Assembly (NCBI GenBank): GCA_903827245.1
Contig: CAIKHO010000079.1
Location: 1-64,000, forward strand
DNA from: an uncultured Opitutia bacterium
Lineage (GTDB): Bacteria; Verrucomicrobiota; Verrucomicrobiia; Opitutales; Opitutaceae
Direction: 5' to 3'
DNA length: 64,000 bases
Positions 7,484 through 14,947 of this stretch are shown here, in pieces; within the stretch, counting starts at the first letter, position 1, and each line of letters starts with the position of its first letter. Under the pieces are notes generated by a model. That model was given only the letters and a program-made list of their open reading frames with translations. It was not told the origin of the DNA and searched no databases. The position numbers and the translations under genes are program-made.

Positions 7484-8653
7484 TTACCAGGAGAACTTCA
7501 CCCCGCCGGTCACGATCGTGGCCCGGGGATAGGCGCTCTGGGACGTGACTCCGTCCTTGCCGCGCATGTCATAGCGTTCGAGCGACGCGTCGAATTGCAG
7601 GCGGTCGGTCGCGGTCCACACGGCCTTCAGGCCGTACGTGAAGGTGCGCAGCGCGGACAGCCGGTAATCGGAGGAGTAGAAAACCCCCCGTGGATTCGGC
7701 GGCCCGCCGACGGGGACGATGGAAGTGTCATCGAGCCGGTAGTGATAAAAATCCGCCGCGCCCTGGTCGTAGTACCGCAGGTGTGGCGTCAGGATGAAAC
7801 GCCCGCCGAGCCGCTGGAGCCAGGCGAGGTCCAGCGTGCCGGCATTGGTCCCGAAGGTGTCGTGATAGAAACGGTAGCTGGCATCGAGCGCGCCGTTCAC
7901 CTCCGGGAAGGCGTGGTTCACGGCGGCGAGTGCCGTCCATTTGTCGCGGTCCGCCGGCCGGTTTTCCCCGAAGGTGGTGCGGAGAAAAATCCCCGGGAAA
8001 ACCTCGACGTTTTTCTGCACGAGCTTGTACGGGTCGGCGAGGTAGCCGGTCGCCCGGCTCCATGAGACATTGAACGTGACCGCGGTGCGCGGGTCGAGGA
8101 GCTGGGTGACGCCGGCGATGAGGTCGTTGCTGCGCTTCTTCACGTATTGCGGCTGGAAGAAGACCTTCTCGTCGTCATCGGTGCCCGCCACGCCCGCGAG
8201 CAGCGTGGTGTTCTTCTGGTTGAAATCCGTGACGGTGTTGAGCGACCAGCCCGTGGAAACATAGTCGCTCTCCCGGCTGTTCGCGACGCCGAGGGAGACG
8301 TTGACCCGCGGGAACTGGCGCGCGAATTCGGCATTCCACGCCTTGCGCCGCTCATGCATCTGCACGAGTACCACCTGGTCGGTGCCGGCGGGAGCGGGCT
8401 GGCCGTTGGGCGTTGCACCGGCAATGGCGTCGATCGTCCCCTCCACCTTGATGCGCATGTCCGGGCCAAGGTCCTTTTCCACCTGTGCGCTTTGCGTCTG
8501 CACGGCGATCCGTCCCCCGGCCTCGCGGTAATCCTCGTACTTGTAGCTGACGGCGTCCTCGCCCCGGCCCGCCCGCGGCAGCGCGAGGGTCAGGCCGGTC
8601 AGCAACAGAAAGGGATCAATTCTCGGCAAACACAGGGGTAAACGCATGGTCAT
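7484..8653 (-). CDS. DUF3570 outer-membrane barrel with putative flavinylation motif
   Basis: 389 residues from ATG 8653 (an ATG at 8647 is also possible). A signal peptide covers about 1-31. The mature protein is a repetitive, aromatic-rich beta-strand protein ending in KFSW, typical of outer-membrane barrels, and fits DUF3570. Residues 75-81 read DAIAGAT (codons 8411-8431), close to the Asp-X-[Ile/Leu/Val]-[Ser/Thr]-Gly-Ala-Thr motif that ApbE modifies in NqrC/RnfG-type proteins; Thr81 would be the acceptor. It is the first gene after the MarR regulator and heads the block DUF3570-apbE-tlpA-DUF4266. A candidate operator lies about 56 bp upstream of the start. Flavinylation is an inference from motif and neighbourhood. 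Confidence 0.82.
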   Translation of the reverse strand: MTMRLPLCLPRIDPFLLLTGLTLALPRAGRGEDAVSYKYEDYREAGGRIAVQTQSAQVEKDLGPDMRIKVEGTIDAIAGATPNGQPAPAGTDQVVLVQMHERRKAWNAEFARQFPRVNVSLGVANSRESDYVSTGWSLNTVTDFNQKNTTLLAGVAGTDDDEKVFFQPQYVKKRSNDLIAGVTQLLDPRTAVTFNVSWSRATGYLADPYKLVQKNVEVFPGIFLRTTFGENRPADRDKWTALAAVNHAFPEVNGALDASYRFYHDTFGTNAGTLDLAWLQRLGGRFILTPHLRYYDQGAADFYHYRLDDTSIVPVGGPPNPRGVFYSSDYRLSALRTFTYGLKAVWTATDRLQFDASLERYDMRGKDGVTSQSAYPRATIVTGGVKFSW

Positions 8654-8708
8654 TTGCTGGCTCTTGGGTGTTGGATGACTGCTTGGGACCGTTGACGTCC
8701 CAAATAGT

Positions 8709-8722
8709 TGCATGTGCATGCA
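8709..8722. promoter_or_regulatory. Candidate MarR operator, 6-2-6 palindrome
   Basis: TGCATG-TG-CATGCA is a perfect inverted repeat in the 76-bp gap between the marR stop and the DUF3570 start, about 56 bp upstream of that start. MarR proteins commonly bind palindromes of similar size near their own or neighbouring genes. No experimental support is visible. Confidence 0.4.
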
Positions 8723-8729
8723 CCTTTGA

Positions 8730-9302
8730 TCAGTGCGCGCTGATTACAAGCAGATTGCCGGGCGGAGAACCGGGCTGGGCCGCAGGCGTAGCCGCCGGCC
8801 GGCGACGCGCCATGCCGGGCGGCCGCGGGCGTTTCCGCGGAAATTTGGGCTGAATGTTCCGCATGCTTTGGTCGAGGGTACCGAGGAGCTCGCCGAGTTG
8901 CTTCGGGCCCAAGAGTTCGCCCATGCGCCGCTGCGCCTCCTGCCAGTGCCCATAGCCCTCCGCCAGCGACCGGTGTCCGGCCGCGGTCAGGGTGATCCGG
9001 CGGGTGCGCCGGTCGTCACCGGGGATGATCGTGAGCAGGCCGCGGTCCTCCAGCGGGCGCACCGTACGGCTCAGCACGGAACGGTCCGTCGACACCGTGT
9101 CGGCCAGCCGCAGGAGCGAGGTTTCGCCGAGCAGGCGCACGGCGAGCAGCAGCATGAACTGGCCCGAGCTCAGCCCCAGCGGGGCCAGCGCATTGTCATA
9201 AATCTGTGTGACCGACCGCGAGACCCGGCGCAAATTGAAGCACGCGCAATCGCGGACCGCCTCCTGGACCTGCTCGAGTTTGAGATCGGGGGTTTGTTTC
9301 AA
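8730..9302 (-). CDS. MarR-family transcriptional regulator
   Basis: 190 residues. Helix-rich N-terminus (CACFNLRRVSRSVTQIYD), then the winged HTH: SSGQFMLLLAVRLLGETSLLRLADTV leads to the recognition helix TDRSVLSRTVRPLEDRGL, with the wing GDDRRTRRITLT. The C-terminal 45 residues are an unusual Arg/Pro/Ala-rich tail (KFPRKRPRPPGMARRR...). The gene starts 5 bp after gspM and ends 76 bp before DUF3570. It could therefore be read through from the pseudopilin operon while controlling the downstream block. The two N-terminal cysteines (DCACF) could make it redox responsive, which is speculative. Confidence 0.9.
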   Translation of the reverse strand: MKQTPDLKLEQVQEAVRDCACFNLRRVSRSVTQIYDNALAPLGLSSGQFMLLLAVRLLGETSLLRLADTVSTDRSVLSRTVRPLEDRGLLTIIPGDDRRTRRITLTAAGHRSLAEGYGHWQEAQRRMGELLGPKQLGELLGTLDQSMRNIQPKFPRKRPRPPGMARRRPAATPAAQPGSPPGNLLVISAH

Positions 9303-9307
9303 GCACC

Positions 9308-9868
9308 CTATCGATTGACCTCAATCGAGGTCGCACGCAACCTCACTGTCATCGTGCCGCCGGCGCCATTCCGCCCCGCCCCGGTGGTGGTGACACGGAA
9401 ATCTTCGAGGCTGATGTAAGGGAAAAGCTTCTGCAGATCCAAGTAGAACTTCCGGAGGAGATCCCAGTCCGCCTCGGTATTGGTGGCGTTGATGTTCGCC
9501 GTGATGGAGTTGATGGCGAACTGCCCCGACTGCTTGGCCGGCTCGGTCGTGACCTGCAGCTTGTTGCCGAACTCCTCCTTGCCGAGCCGGTTGATCTCGG
9601 CGAAGAGCCGCGTGTCGTTGTAGGTCTTGAGCGGGTCCAGCTTGGAGACTGCCGCCTTCGAGCGGGCCTCGATCGCGTCGCTCCGGCTCAGCCAGGCCGT
9701 CTGCGTGGCCAGCGTGGCGTTGGCGGTCTTCGCGTCCTGCCAGAACAGAACGGCACGGACGCGGAACGACGAGAGCCAGATGGCCACGCCGGCGGCGATG
9801 AAGATCACCAGGAGGAATTTTTCGCGCGCTTGGCGCGCGAGGAAAAAGGCTTTGAACGCTTTGATCAT
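9308..9868 (-). CDS. gspM: GspM-like type II secretion inner-membrane protein
   Basis: 186 residues. A short cytoplasmic stretch is followed by one membrane helix (about 18-34, FLLVIFIAAGVAIWLSSF), a coiled periplasmic segment and a ferredoxin-like domain with a closing beta-strand (GGTMTVRLRATSIE). This layout matches GspM/PilO-type proteins, whose sequences diverge greatly. It is last in the gspG-to-gspM cluster, 2 bp after gspL, where GspM is expected. Assignment rests mainly on topology and position. Confidence 0.7.
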   Translation of the reverse strand: MIKAFKAFFLARQAREKFLLVIFIAAGVAIWLSSFRVRAVLFWQDAKTANATLATQTAWLSRSDAIEARSKAAVSKLDPLKTYNDTRLFAEINRLGKEEFGNKLQVTTEPAKQSGQFAINSITANINATNTEADWDLLRKFYLDLQKLFPYISLEDFRVTTTGAGRNGAGGTMTVRLRATSIEVNR

Positions 9869-9870
9869 GA

Positions 9871-11016
9871 TCAGGTCGCCGGCTTGATGGCGTCGGGTTT
9901 GAAGGTGATGATCAACTGGAAGGTCGTCACCCCGTTGCGCGAATCCGGCTTGGGAATGTTGACCTGGGCGACCGAGGGCAGCTTTTCGAGCGTCGTGCGG
10001 TAGAGCTCCAGCTCGGCGGAATTCTGGGTCTGCGCCTGGATCTGCAGGGTGTACAGCCCGTTGGTGGTGCTCGACGTGAAGCTGGTGAACAGGATGCCGC
10101 CGCGCTTTTCCTTGCCCCCGATCAGGGAAACCATCTCCAGCGGCAGCAGGCGCTTGGTGGAGAGTTCCTCGATGCGGTTGGCGAGGTCATTGGCCGCCGT
10201 GACCTTGTCGACGAGCGGGGCCTGGGCCCTGATCCGGATCGTCTGGGTCTTCAGCCAGAAGGCGCGCCCGCCGGCAATGGAAAGCTCGCCCACGAAGAGC
10301 AGCACCAGCGCCCAGACGCAGCCTGCGAGAACCCGCCACAGCACCAGGTCGCGCGCCCGGCCGCGGCGCAGCGTCGTCAGCTCGGTCTTGTCCCGCACAT
10401 CGAGCGCGGCCGAAACTCCCACGGGCAGGCGGGCGGTGAAATCGCCGGCGCGGAAAAGCAGGGTCTTCTCGTCGGGCGATACCGCGATCTCCGGCGCCGC
10501 GGTGAGGTCAATGATGGCCCGGCTCCCGCCCATGGCGCGCAGCAGTTCCTCCCGGGCCTGCGCCCGGTCAGCGTCCGTCGCGTCGGCCGCCAGCGTGCGG
10601 GTGCGCACCGCCGCCGGCACGGTCCCGCTGTCCCAATAAAGCGCCGTGAGCCCGTCCGCCGAGGGAAAGAGCAGCGTGGTGGCGGGTTCGTGCTCCACCC
10701 CGAGCAGCGCGGCAAAGGCCGGGGCCACCAGGTCGGCCTCGCCCCAGCCGGCGGTCTGCTCCGCGGAGAAACGCTTGCGGTAGGAGGCAAAGACGAGCGC
10801 CTGTGGCGCCCCGGGCGTCCAGTAGTAACCGTGGTAAAGCTGCGCCGGCGGAAAGGGCGAGAGGGTCTCGAGCGCGAGTTCCACCTGGGCGGCGACATCG
10901 GCCGGCGTGGCGGCGTCGGCCACCGGGACCAGGCGCACGAAGAAGCGGTGATCGGGCAGCAACACGACCCGCGGGGCGGGCGGCCCGGATTTGATGAAAT
11001 CAAGCAGCTTGGTCAT
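9871..11016 (-). CDS. gspL: GspL/PilM-PilN-like inner-membrane assembly protein
   Basis: 381 residues. The N-terminal 220 residues are soluble and resemble the actin-like GspL/PilM fold (RVVLLPDHRFFVRLVPV; LSPFPPAQLYHGYYW). A membrane helix lies at about 228-248 (LWRVLAGCVWALVLLFVG). It is followed by a periplasmic coiled coil and a PilN-like domain (SFTSSTTNGLYTLQIQAQTQNSAELELY). GspL links the cytoplasmic ATPase to the pseudopilus platform. The ATG overlaps the gspK stop by 4 bp, so translation is coupled. Confidence 0.75.
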   Translation of the reverse strand: MTKLLDFIKSGPPAPRVVLLPDHRFFVRLVPVADAATPADVAAQVELALETLSPFPPAQLYHGYYWTPGAPQALVFASYRKRFSAEQTAGWGEADLVAPAFAALLGVEHEPATTLLFPSADGLTALYWDSGTVPAAVRTRTLAADATDADRAQAREELLRAMGGSRAIIDLTAAPEIAVSPDEKTLLFRAGDFTARLPVGVSAALDVRDKTELTTLRRGRARDLVLWRVLAGCVWALVLLFVGELSIAGGRAFWLKTQTIRIRAQAPLVDKVTAANDLANRIEELSTKRLLPLEMVSLIGGKEKRGGILFTSFTSSTTNGLYTLQIQAQTQNSAELELYRTTLEKLPSVAQVNIPKPDSRNGVTTFQLIITFKPDAIKPAT

Positions 11017-12224
11017 GCGGCGGGTGGAGGCGGCGGGGCGACGGGCACAGGCTCATCATTCTCGTGAATTTCAAGGACTGTAAAGGGGTAGTTCAGCTTG
11101 GCCGGGGCGGCGGTCGAGCTGTTGTTGGCCGCGGCGGCGGAGGCGGCGCCGGTTTGCGCGGTGGTGGCGGAGGTGGAAGGGTTGGCCGCCGGGGCGGTGG
11201 TTCCCGTGGCAGACGCCCCGGAGGTGCCGTTGGTTGCACTCGATTGCACGGTTTGCGCCGCTTGCTGGCCCGGGAGGGTGACAACCGCGCCCAGACGGTA
11301 GACCGCGCGGCCGTCATGGACGGTGATGTGGATCCGCAGCGCACTGATCTGGGTTGTGAAACCCGTGACGTTCCCCTGCCCGATCACTGGCGCCGCGTCG
11401 CGCACGTTGCGAAAGTACGTCGGGCCCTTGGCCTGATAGCTGCCCGCGCCATTCACATAGTCACTGATGTTTTGCTGCTGGGTGGCGTCAAAGCTGCCCA
11501 GCGCCGCCAGCACGTCCGGACGCGCGCCGTTGAGATTGGGCTGCCGGAAATTGAGCAGCGAGAAATCATCGGCAAAGCGATGCCACAGGTCGTTGGGCCG
11601 GCCATCCTCGCCGTAGAACACGTCCCGCGCCACGTCGATGGCCGCGAGTTCGTCAAAGGAACGCAGCGACCGGGCCGGAGGCGTGTACGGGATGACGGCC
11701 TGGTCGTAGTCGGGCGTGAACGTGCCCGACGGCGTGTAGTTCGGCTTCATCCAGCCCAACAGGGCGTCGGTCAGTTTCTGGGCGTCCGGCTGCGTCATGT
11801 CCCACAGCTGGAAGAGGGCGAGCAGCGTGGGGCTGTCGACATTCGGCAGGGAAAGTTTCCCGCTCTCGTCCTCGAACGTCACCTCGACCGTGCGCCCCTC
11901 GGTGGGGGTGTAATTGGCGAAGGTGAGCGGATCGCCCCAGCCCTCGGCCGGGCTGCGCAGCGCGCCGACCGTCTGGTTGAAGCAGGACAACACGCTGAGC
12001 GTGACCTCGAGCGCGGAATACGCTTCCTGCCGCAGGCGGCGCGCGTCGGCTTCCCGCGCCGCGACGATGAGGTCGCTGCTGGCCTTGTCGAGGAACGCGG
12101 TCAGGGCGAACGCGGTGATCACCAGCGTGACCAGGACGATCACGAGCACCGAGCCGCCTCTGGGCGGGGTGGGACGGGGCGCGGTGTCGCCCGGTGCTGG
12201 TTGCGGGTGGCTCGTCTTCATCAT
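11013..12224 (-). CDS. gspK: GspK-like minor pseudopilin
   Basis: 403 residues from ATG 12224, sharing a base with the gspJ stop; a second ATG three bases on is equally possible. A hydrophobic pilin-like helix follows PRGGSVLVIVLVTLVITAFAL, with Gly-Ser rather than the usual Gly-Phe at the cleavage region. GspK family features include the SGKLSLPNVD motif and a helical domain with DDFSLLNFRQPNLNGA. GspK caps the pseudopilus tip. Unusual is a Ser/Thr/Ala low-complexity insertion at about 310-375 before a proline-rich end (VAPPPPPAA). Confidence 0.8.
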   Translation of the reverse strand: MMKTSHPQPAPGDTAPRPTPPRGGSVLVIVLVTLVITAFALTAFLDKASSDLIVAAREADARRLRQEAYSALEVTLSVLSCFNQTVGALRSPAEGWGDPLTFANYTPTEGRTVEVTFEDESGKLSLPNVDSPTLLALFQLWDMTQPDAQKLTDALLGWMKPNYTPSGTFTPDYDQAVIPYTPPARSLRSFDELAAIDVARDVFYGEDGRPNDLWHRFADDFSLLNFRQPNLNGARPDVLAALGSFDATQQQNISDYVNGAGSYQAKGPTYFRNVRDAAPVIGQGNVTGFTTQISALRIHITVHDGRAVYRLGAVVTLPGQQAAQTVQSSATNGTSGASATGTTAPAANPSTSATTAQTGAASAAAANNSSTAAPAKLNYPFTVLEIHENDEPVPVAPPPPPAA

Positions 12225-12904
12225 CAGAAGGTGGGCAGGCCCTCGGTGTTCGCCGGCAGGGTGATGACAGTCTCCCGCGTCATGTTGTCGTAGGAAAACT
12301 TCAACCGCAGTCGCTGCGGCGTCATCGGCTGGCCGTTGGAATCCTTCTTCAGCACCGTCTCGGTCGACCAAGTTTTGAAACCGGTGTCGTAGTAGTCGTA
12401 GTTGAGGGCCGTGACGAGAGATGAAACGACGGTCTCCCGCGGCGGGTCGTCGGCAAACTTGGTTTCAATGCTCGAATGCCACAGCAGGACCAAGCCGTCG
12501 CCCTCGCGCGCCTGCAGCGAGCACACCACATCGGGCAGCGGGTGGTCAGGCCACGTCACGAGCCGGCTGCCGGCCGGAAGATCGAAGGTCAGCAGGTTGT
12601 CGGAGAGGCCGGAGATCGGCTTGATCTCGGGTGCAGTGATCGCCGGGTCGCCCATGCGCGTCGCGGGCGGCAGGGTGGCCATGCGCAATTCGCGCTCGAG
12701 GTAGCGCGTCACGGCAAACACATGCTGGTCAAAGAGCCGCTTGTCCGTGCCCCGGCCCCAGAGTTCGCCCATCGAAAAAACCGCGGTGTTCATCGCAATG
12801 AGCAGCAGCGCCACCAACGCGAGCGAAAGCAGCACCTCGAGCAGGGTGAAGCCGCGCGGCTGGCCGGGCGCCCCCGGCTGGTTCAATGGACGAGGCCGGT
12901 TCAT
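12224..12904 (-). CDS. gspJ: GspJ-like minor pseudopilin
   Basis: 226 residues from ATG 12904 (ATGA overlap with the upstream gspI-like gene). The prepilin motif GFTLLEVLLSLALVALLLIA begins at about residue 18, with Glu5 of the mature form conserved. The soluble domain contains ELRMATLPP and a long beta region (FADDPPRETVVSSLVTALNYDYYD) typical of GspJ. It forms part of the tip complex with GspI, GspK and GspH. The longer upstream frame was rejected because it lies within the glycine-rich tail of the preceding gene. Confidence 0.85.
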   Translation of the reverse strand: MNRPRPLNQPGAPGQPRGFTLLEVLLSLALVALLLIAMNTAVFSMGELWGRGTDKRLFDQHVFAVTRYLERELRMATLPPATRMGDPAITAPEIKPISGLSDNLLTFDLPAGSRLVTWPDHPLPDVVCSLQAREGDGLVLLWHSSIETKFADDPPRETVVSSLVTALNYDYYDTGFKTWSTETVLKKDSNGQPMTPQRLRLKFSYDNMTRETVITLPANTEGLPTF

Positions 12905-13689
12905 CCGCCCGCGCCCCCCCGCGGCACCCGGTTGCCCGGCGTGCCGTTGCCGCCGCCATTGCCACCATTCTGGCCGCCGCCCTGGCCACCGCGACGCCCA
13001 CCGCCCTGCCCGCCCTGGCCACCGGGACCTCCCTGACCACCCGGACCGCCGAAACCATTGCCGCCCGCGCCGTTGTTCCGGCCGCCCCGGCCACCGGCGC
13101 CGCCCGCCCCGCCCCCGCGGCCGCCCCGGCCGCCGCCGGCACCACCACGACCTCCGCCACCGCCACCCGCCGGTGCGGGGCTGGCCGCGACAAATCCGTT
13201 GGGCTGCTTGCCCTGGAGGTCGGCGATGCGGTCCTTGATGTCCTGCATGAGCTTGGCGCGGGCCGTGGGATCCGTGGACCATGTGGGCCGGAGGGACTCG
13301 AATGTTTGCGTGATCTTCTCGGGCTCCGGTGCGCCGGACTCCGTCACTTCACAGAGGAAGGTCACCGTGAAAAGATCGGGCATGGTGACATCGGGATCGA
13401 TGGTCGCGGACCACTTCACATGGCGCCCGTTGGTGGAATCGAACTCGTCGCCCGCCTGGGCCTTGAGGATGTCCGGCTCCGCCAGCAGCGCCGCCCGGGC
13501 GAACTTCACGTCCTCGTCCGCCTCGCGGCTGCGCGCGATGCCGTTGTAACTGCTGAGGATATTGACGTAGGCCGAGAGGAGCACGATGAACGCCATGGCG
13601 AAGATCGCCAGCGCGACCAGCACCTCGAGCAGCGAGAACGCGACATCGCGCTGCTTTCCACTGCGGCATTCGCGGACACCGGATTTCAT
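12901..13689 (-). CDS. gspI: GspI-like minor pseudopilin with Gly/Arg-rich tail
   Basis: 262 residues from ATG 13689 (TGATG junction with gspH). A prepilin helix starts at AFSLLEVLVALAIFAMAFIV (Ala rather than Gly before the mature Phe). A GspI-like globular domain follows to about residue 165, roughly the whole length of a normal GspI. Residues 175-262 are then an extraordinary Gly/Arg/Gln/Asn-rich tail with RGG and GGQGG repeats, encoded at about 12904-13167. Such tails are atypical for pseudopilins. The tail could be surface exposed and adhesive, or a slippage-prone repeat. Family call rests on position and the prepilin motif. Confidence 0.8.
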   Translation of the reverse strand: MKSGVRECRSGKQRDVAFSLLEVLVALAIFAMAFIVLLSAYVNILSSYNGIARSREADEDVKFARAALLAEPDILKAQAGDEFDSTNGRHVKWSATIDPDVTMPDLFTVTFLCEVTESGAPEPEKITQTFESLRPTWSTDPTARAKLMQDIKDRIADLQGKQPNGFVAASPAPAGGGGGGRGGAGGGRGGRGGGAGGAGGRGGRNNGAGGNGFGGPGGQGGPGGQGGQGGGRRGGQGGGQNGGNGGGNGTPGNRVPRGGAGG

Positions 13690-14270
13690 CAGGGCGGGGT
13701 CTTCGTGGACTCGAGCACCGGGGCGCAGGTCCATGGGTCGATGGCCATGCTGCTGACGCCGCCGTCGATCCGGAATTGGACGCGAAACGGGCTGCAGGTG
13801 CCCTCGGGAAAGAACGTGACGAACGGCAGCGTCTGCGTGTCGACCGCCACGCCGCCGATGAGAATCGCGCTGCCGCCCTTCTGCGCGGCCACAAAATCGA
13901 TGTTCACGTCGCCGCCGGTGTTCACCGGATAACTGCGCACGCCGTCGTCCGTGGTGGCCTTGAACGCCTTTTCCTTCGGGTCAAAACTGAGGCGCACCTC
14001 GAGGTTCTTCTCGACGGCGTACTGGCGCGACTCGGTCAGGGCCTTGCGGAAAATATCCGCGGGGGTCGAGGGCTGGTCGCTCAGGAGGCGCGAGGAACCG
14101 CTGATCAGCACCGCCGAGAGCAGCGCGATCAGCGCGAGGGTCACAAGAATCTCCAGCAGGGTAAAACCACGCCGCCCCAGCTTGACGTCGGGGACGGTTT
14201 CCACCGGAAAATAACAACCGCGCGAGTCGGCCGGGGTCCGGGCTTTCAGCCGGCCGGATGGGGACGGCAT
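13689..14270 (-). CDS. gspH: GspH-like minor pseudopilin
   Basis: 193 residues from ATG 14270. A 33-residue leader precedes the canonical cleavage site RRG/FTLLEILVTLALIALLSA. The C-terminal domain has the GspH-type pattern: FRKALTESRQYAVEKNLEVRL followed by GDVNIDFVAAQKGG and a closing strand with two cysteines (GTCSPF and WTCAP) that may form a disulfide. The leader is long for a prepilin. The gene lies 13 bp downstream of gspG. Confidence 0.82.
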   Translation of the reverse strand: MPSPSGRLKARTPADSRGCYFPVETVPDVKLGRRGFTLLEILVTLALIALLSAVLISGSSRLLSDQPSTPADIFRKALTESRQYAVEKNLEVRLSFDPKEKAFKATTDDGVRSYPVNTGGDVNIDFVAAQKGGSAILIGGVAVDTQTLPFVTFFPEGTCSPFRVQFRIDGGVSSMAIDPWTCAPVLESTKTPP

Positions 14271-14283
14271 GGTGCGCTCCGTT

Positions 14284-14784
14284 TCACTTCTGCGCTTCAC
14301 CGTCGACCGGCGGCGGCCAGTTGCCGATGTCATCCGCCGTGCCGCTCTGGCCGTCCGGGCCCATGGACCAAAGATCATACTCCCCCTTGTTCTTCGTGCC
14401 GGGATAGGCGTACTGGTACTCGTGGCCCCACGGGTCGAGCGGAACCTTGCCTGAGGGCGAGTCCATGTAGGGCCGGCGCCAGCGGTCCGCCTTGCCCGCG
14501 GGGGCGGTCAGGAGCGCCTGCAGGCCCTCGCCGGTCGACGGATAGTCGCCCACGTCCAGCTTATAGGAAAAGAGCGACGGCTTGAGGCTGTTTTGCACAA
14601 ACATTTTCGCAATGTCCTCCTGCTTGTTGCTGAAGATGCCCTTGATGTTGGTGACCGCGAGGCCGACCAGCAGGCCGATGATCCCCAGTACGACCAGGAT
14701 CTCGAGCAGGGTGAACGCGTCACGGGTGGAGCGCGGGAGGGAACGGCGGGAGCAGTTGGCAGGGGTTGGGGAGAGGAAACGCAT
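14284..14784 (-). CDS. gspG: GspG major pseudopilin
   Basis: 166 residues from ATG 14784. The prepilin sequence is RDA/FTLLEILVVLGIIGLLVGLA, with Ala at -1 and Glu5 conserved. The soluble domain has all GspG hallmarks: LDVGDYPSTGEGLQALL, then DPWGHEYQYAYPG, and the calcium-site loop SMGPDGQSGTADDIGNW. GspG polymerises into the periplasmic pseudopilus of type II secretion. It is the first gene of the cluster; no gspC, D, E or F is visible in the window. Confidence 0.93.
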   Translation of the reverse strand: MRFLSPTPANCSRRSLPRSTRDAFTLLEILVVLGIIGLLVGLAVTNIKGIFSNKQEDIAKMFVQNSLKPSLFSYKLDVGDYPSTGEGLQALLTAPAGKADRWRRPYMDSPSGKVPLDPWGHEYQYAYPGTKNKGEYDLWSMGPDGQSGTADDIGNWPPPVDGEAQK

Positions 14785-14902
14785 GGCGGGAGGCACGATA
14801 AGGGATAAGGTGTCCCTGTCGAGACGCCGGCGGCCCACGAAAGTTGCAAGGTTAATGCCGCCGCCCGATCTCCCCCAACCCGCCTGCCGCATGGCCCGGA
14901 CT

Positions 14903-14928
14903 TAGTGTCAGCTATTGGTTGACACTGG
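14903..14928. repeat. 26-nt palindromic repeat, copy 1 (AGTGTCA-N9-TGACACT)
   Basis: A 7-bp-arm inverted repeat between the gspG start and the upstream gene's stop. The same 26 nt, with two mismatches in the loop, recurs at 58561-58586, also preceded by a GGCCCG-type sequence. It could be an operator for gspG or a small dispersed repeat. Confidence 0.7.
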
Positions 14929-14947
14929 CTCGGCCGACCGGGCCCGG

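Noticed and set aside
8729-8744. ATCAG-N6-CTGAT inverted repeat at the end of marR as a terminator
   Set aside because: Arms are only 5 bp and no U-run follows on the minus strand, so it was not listed as a terminator.
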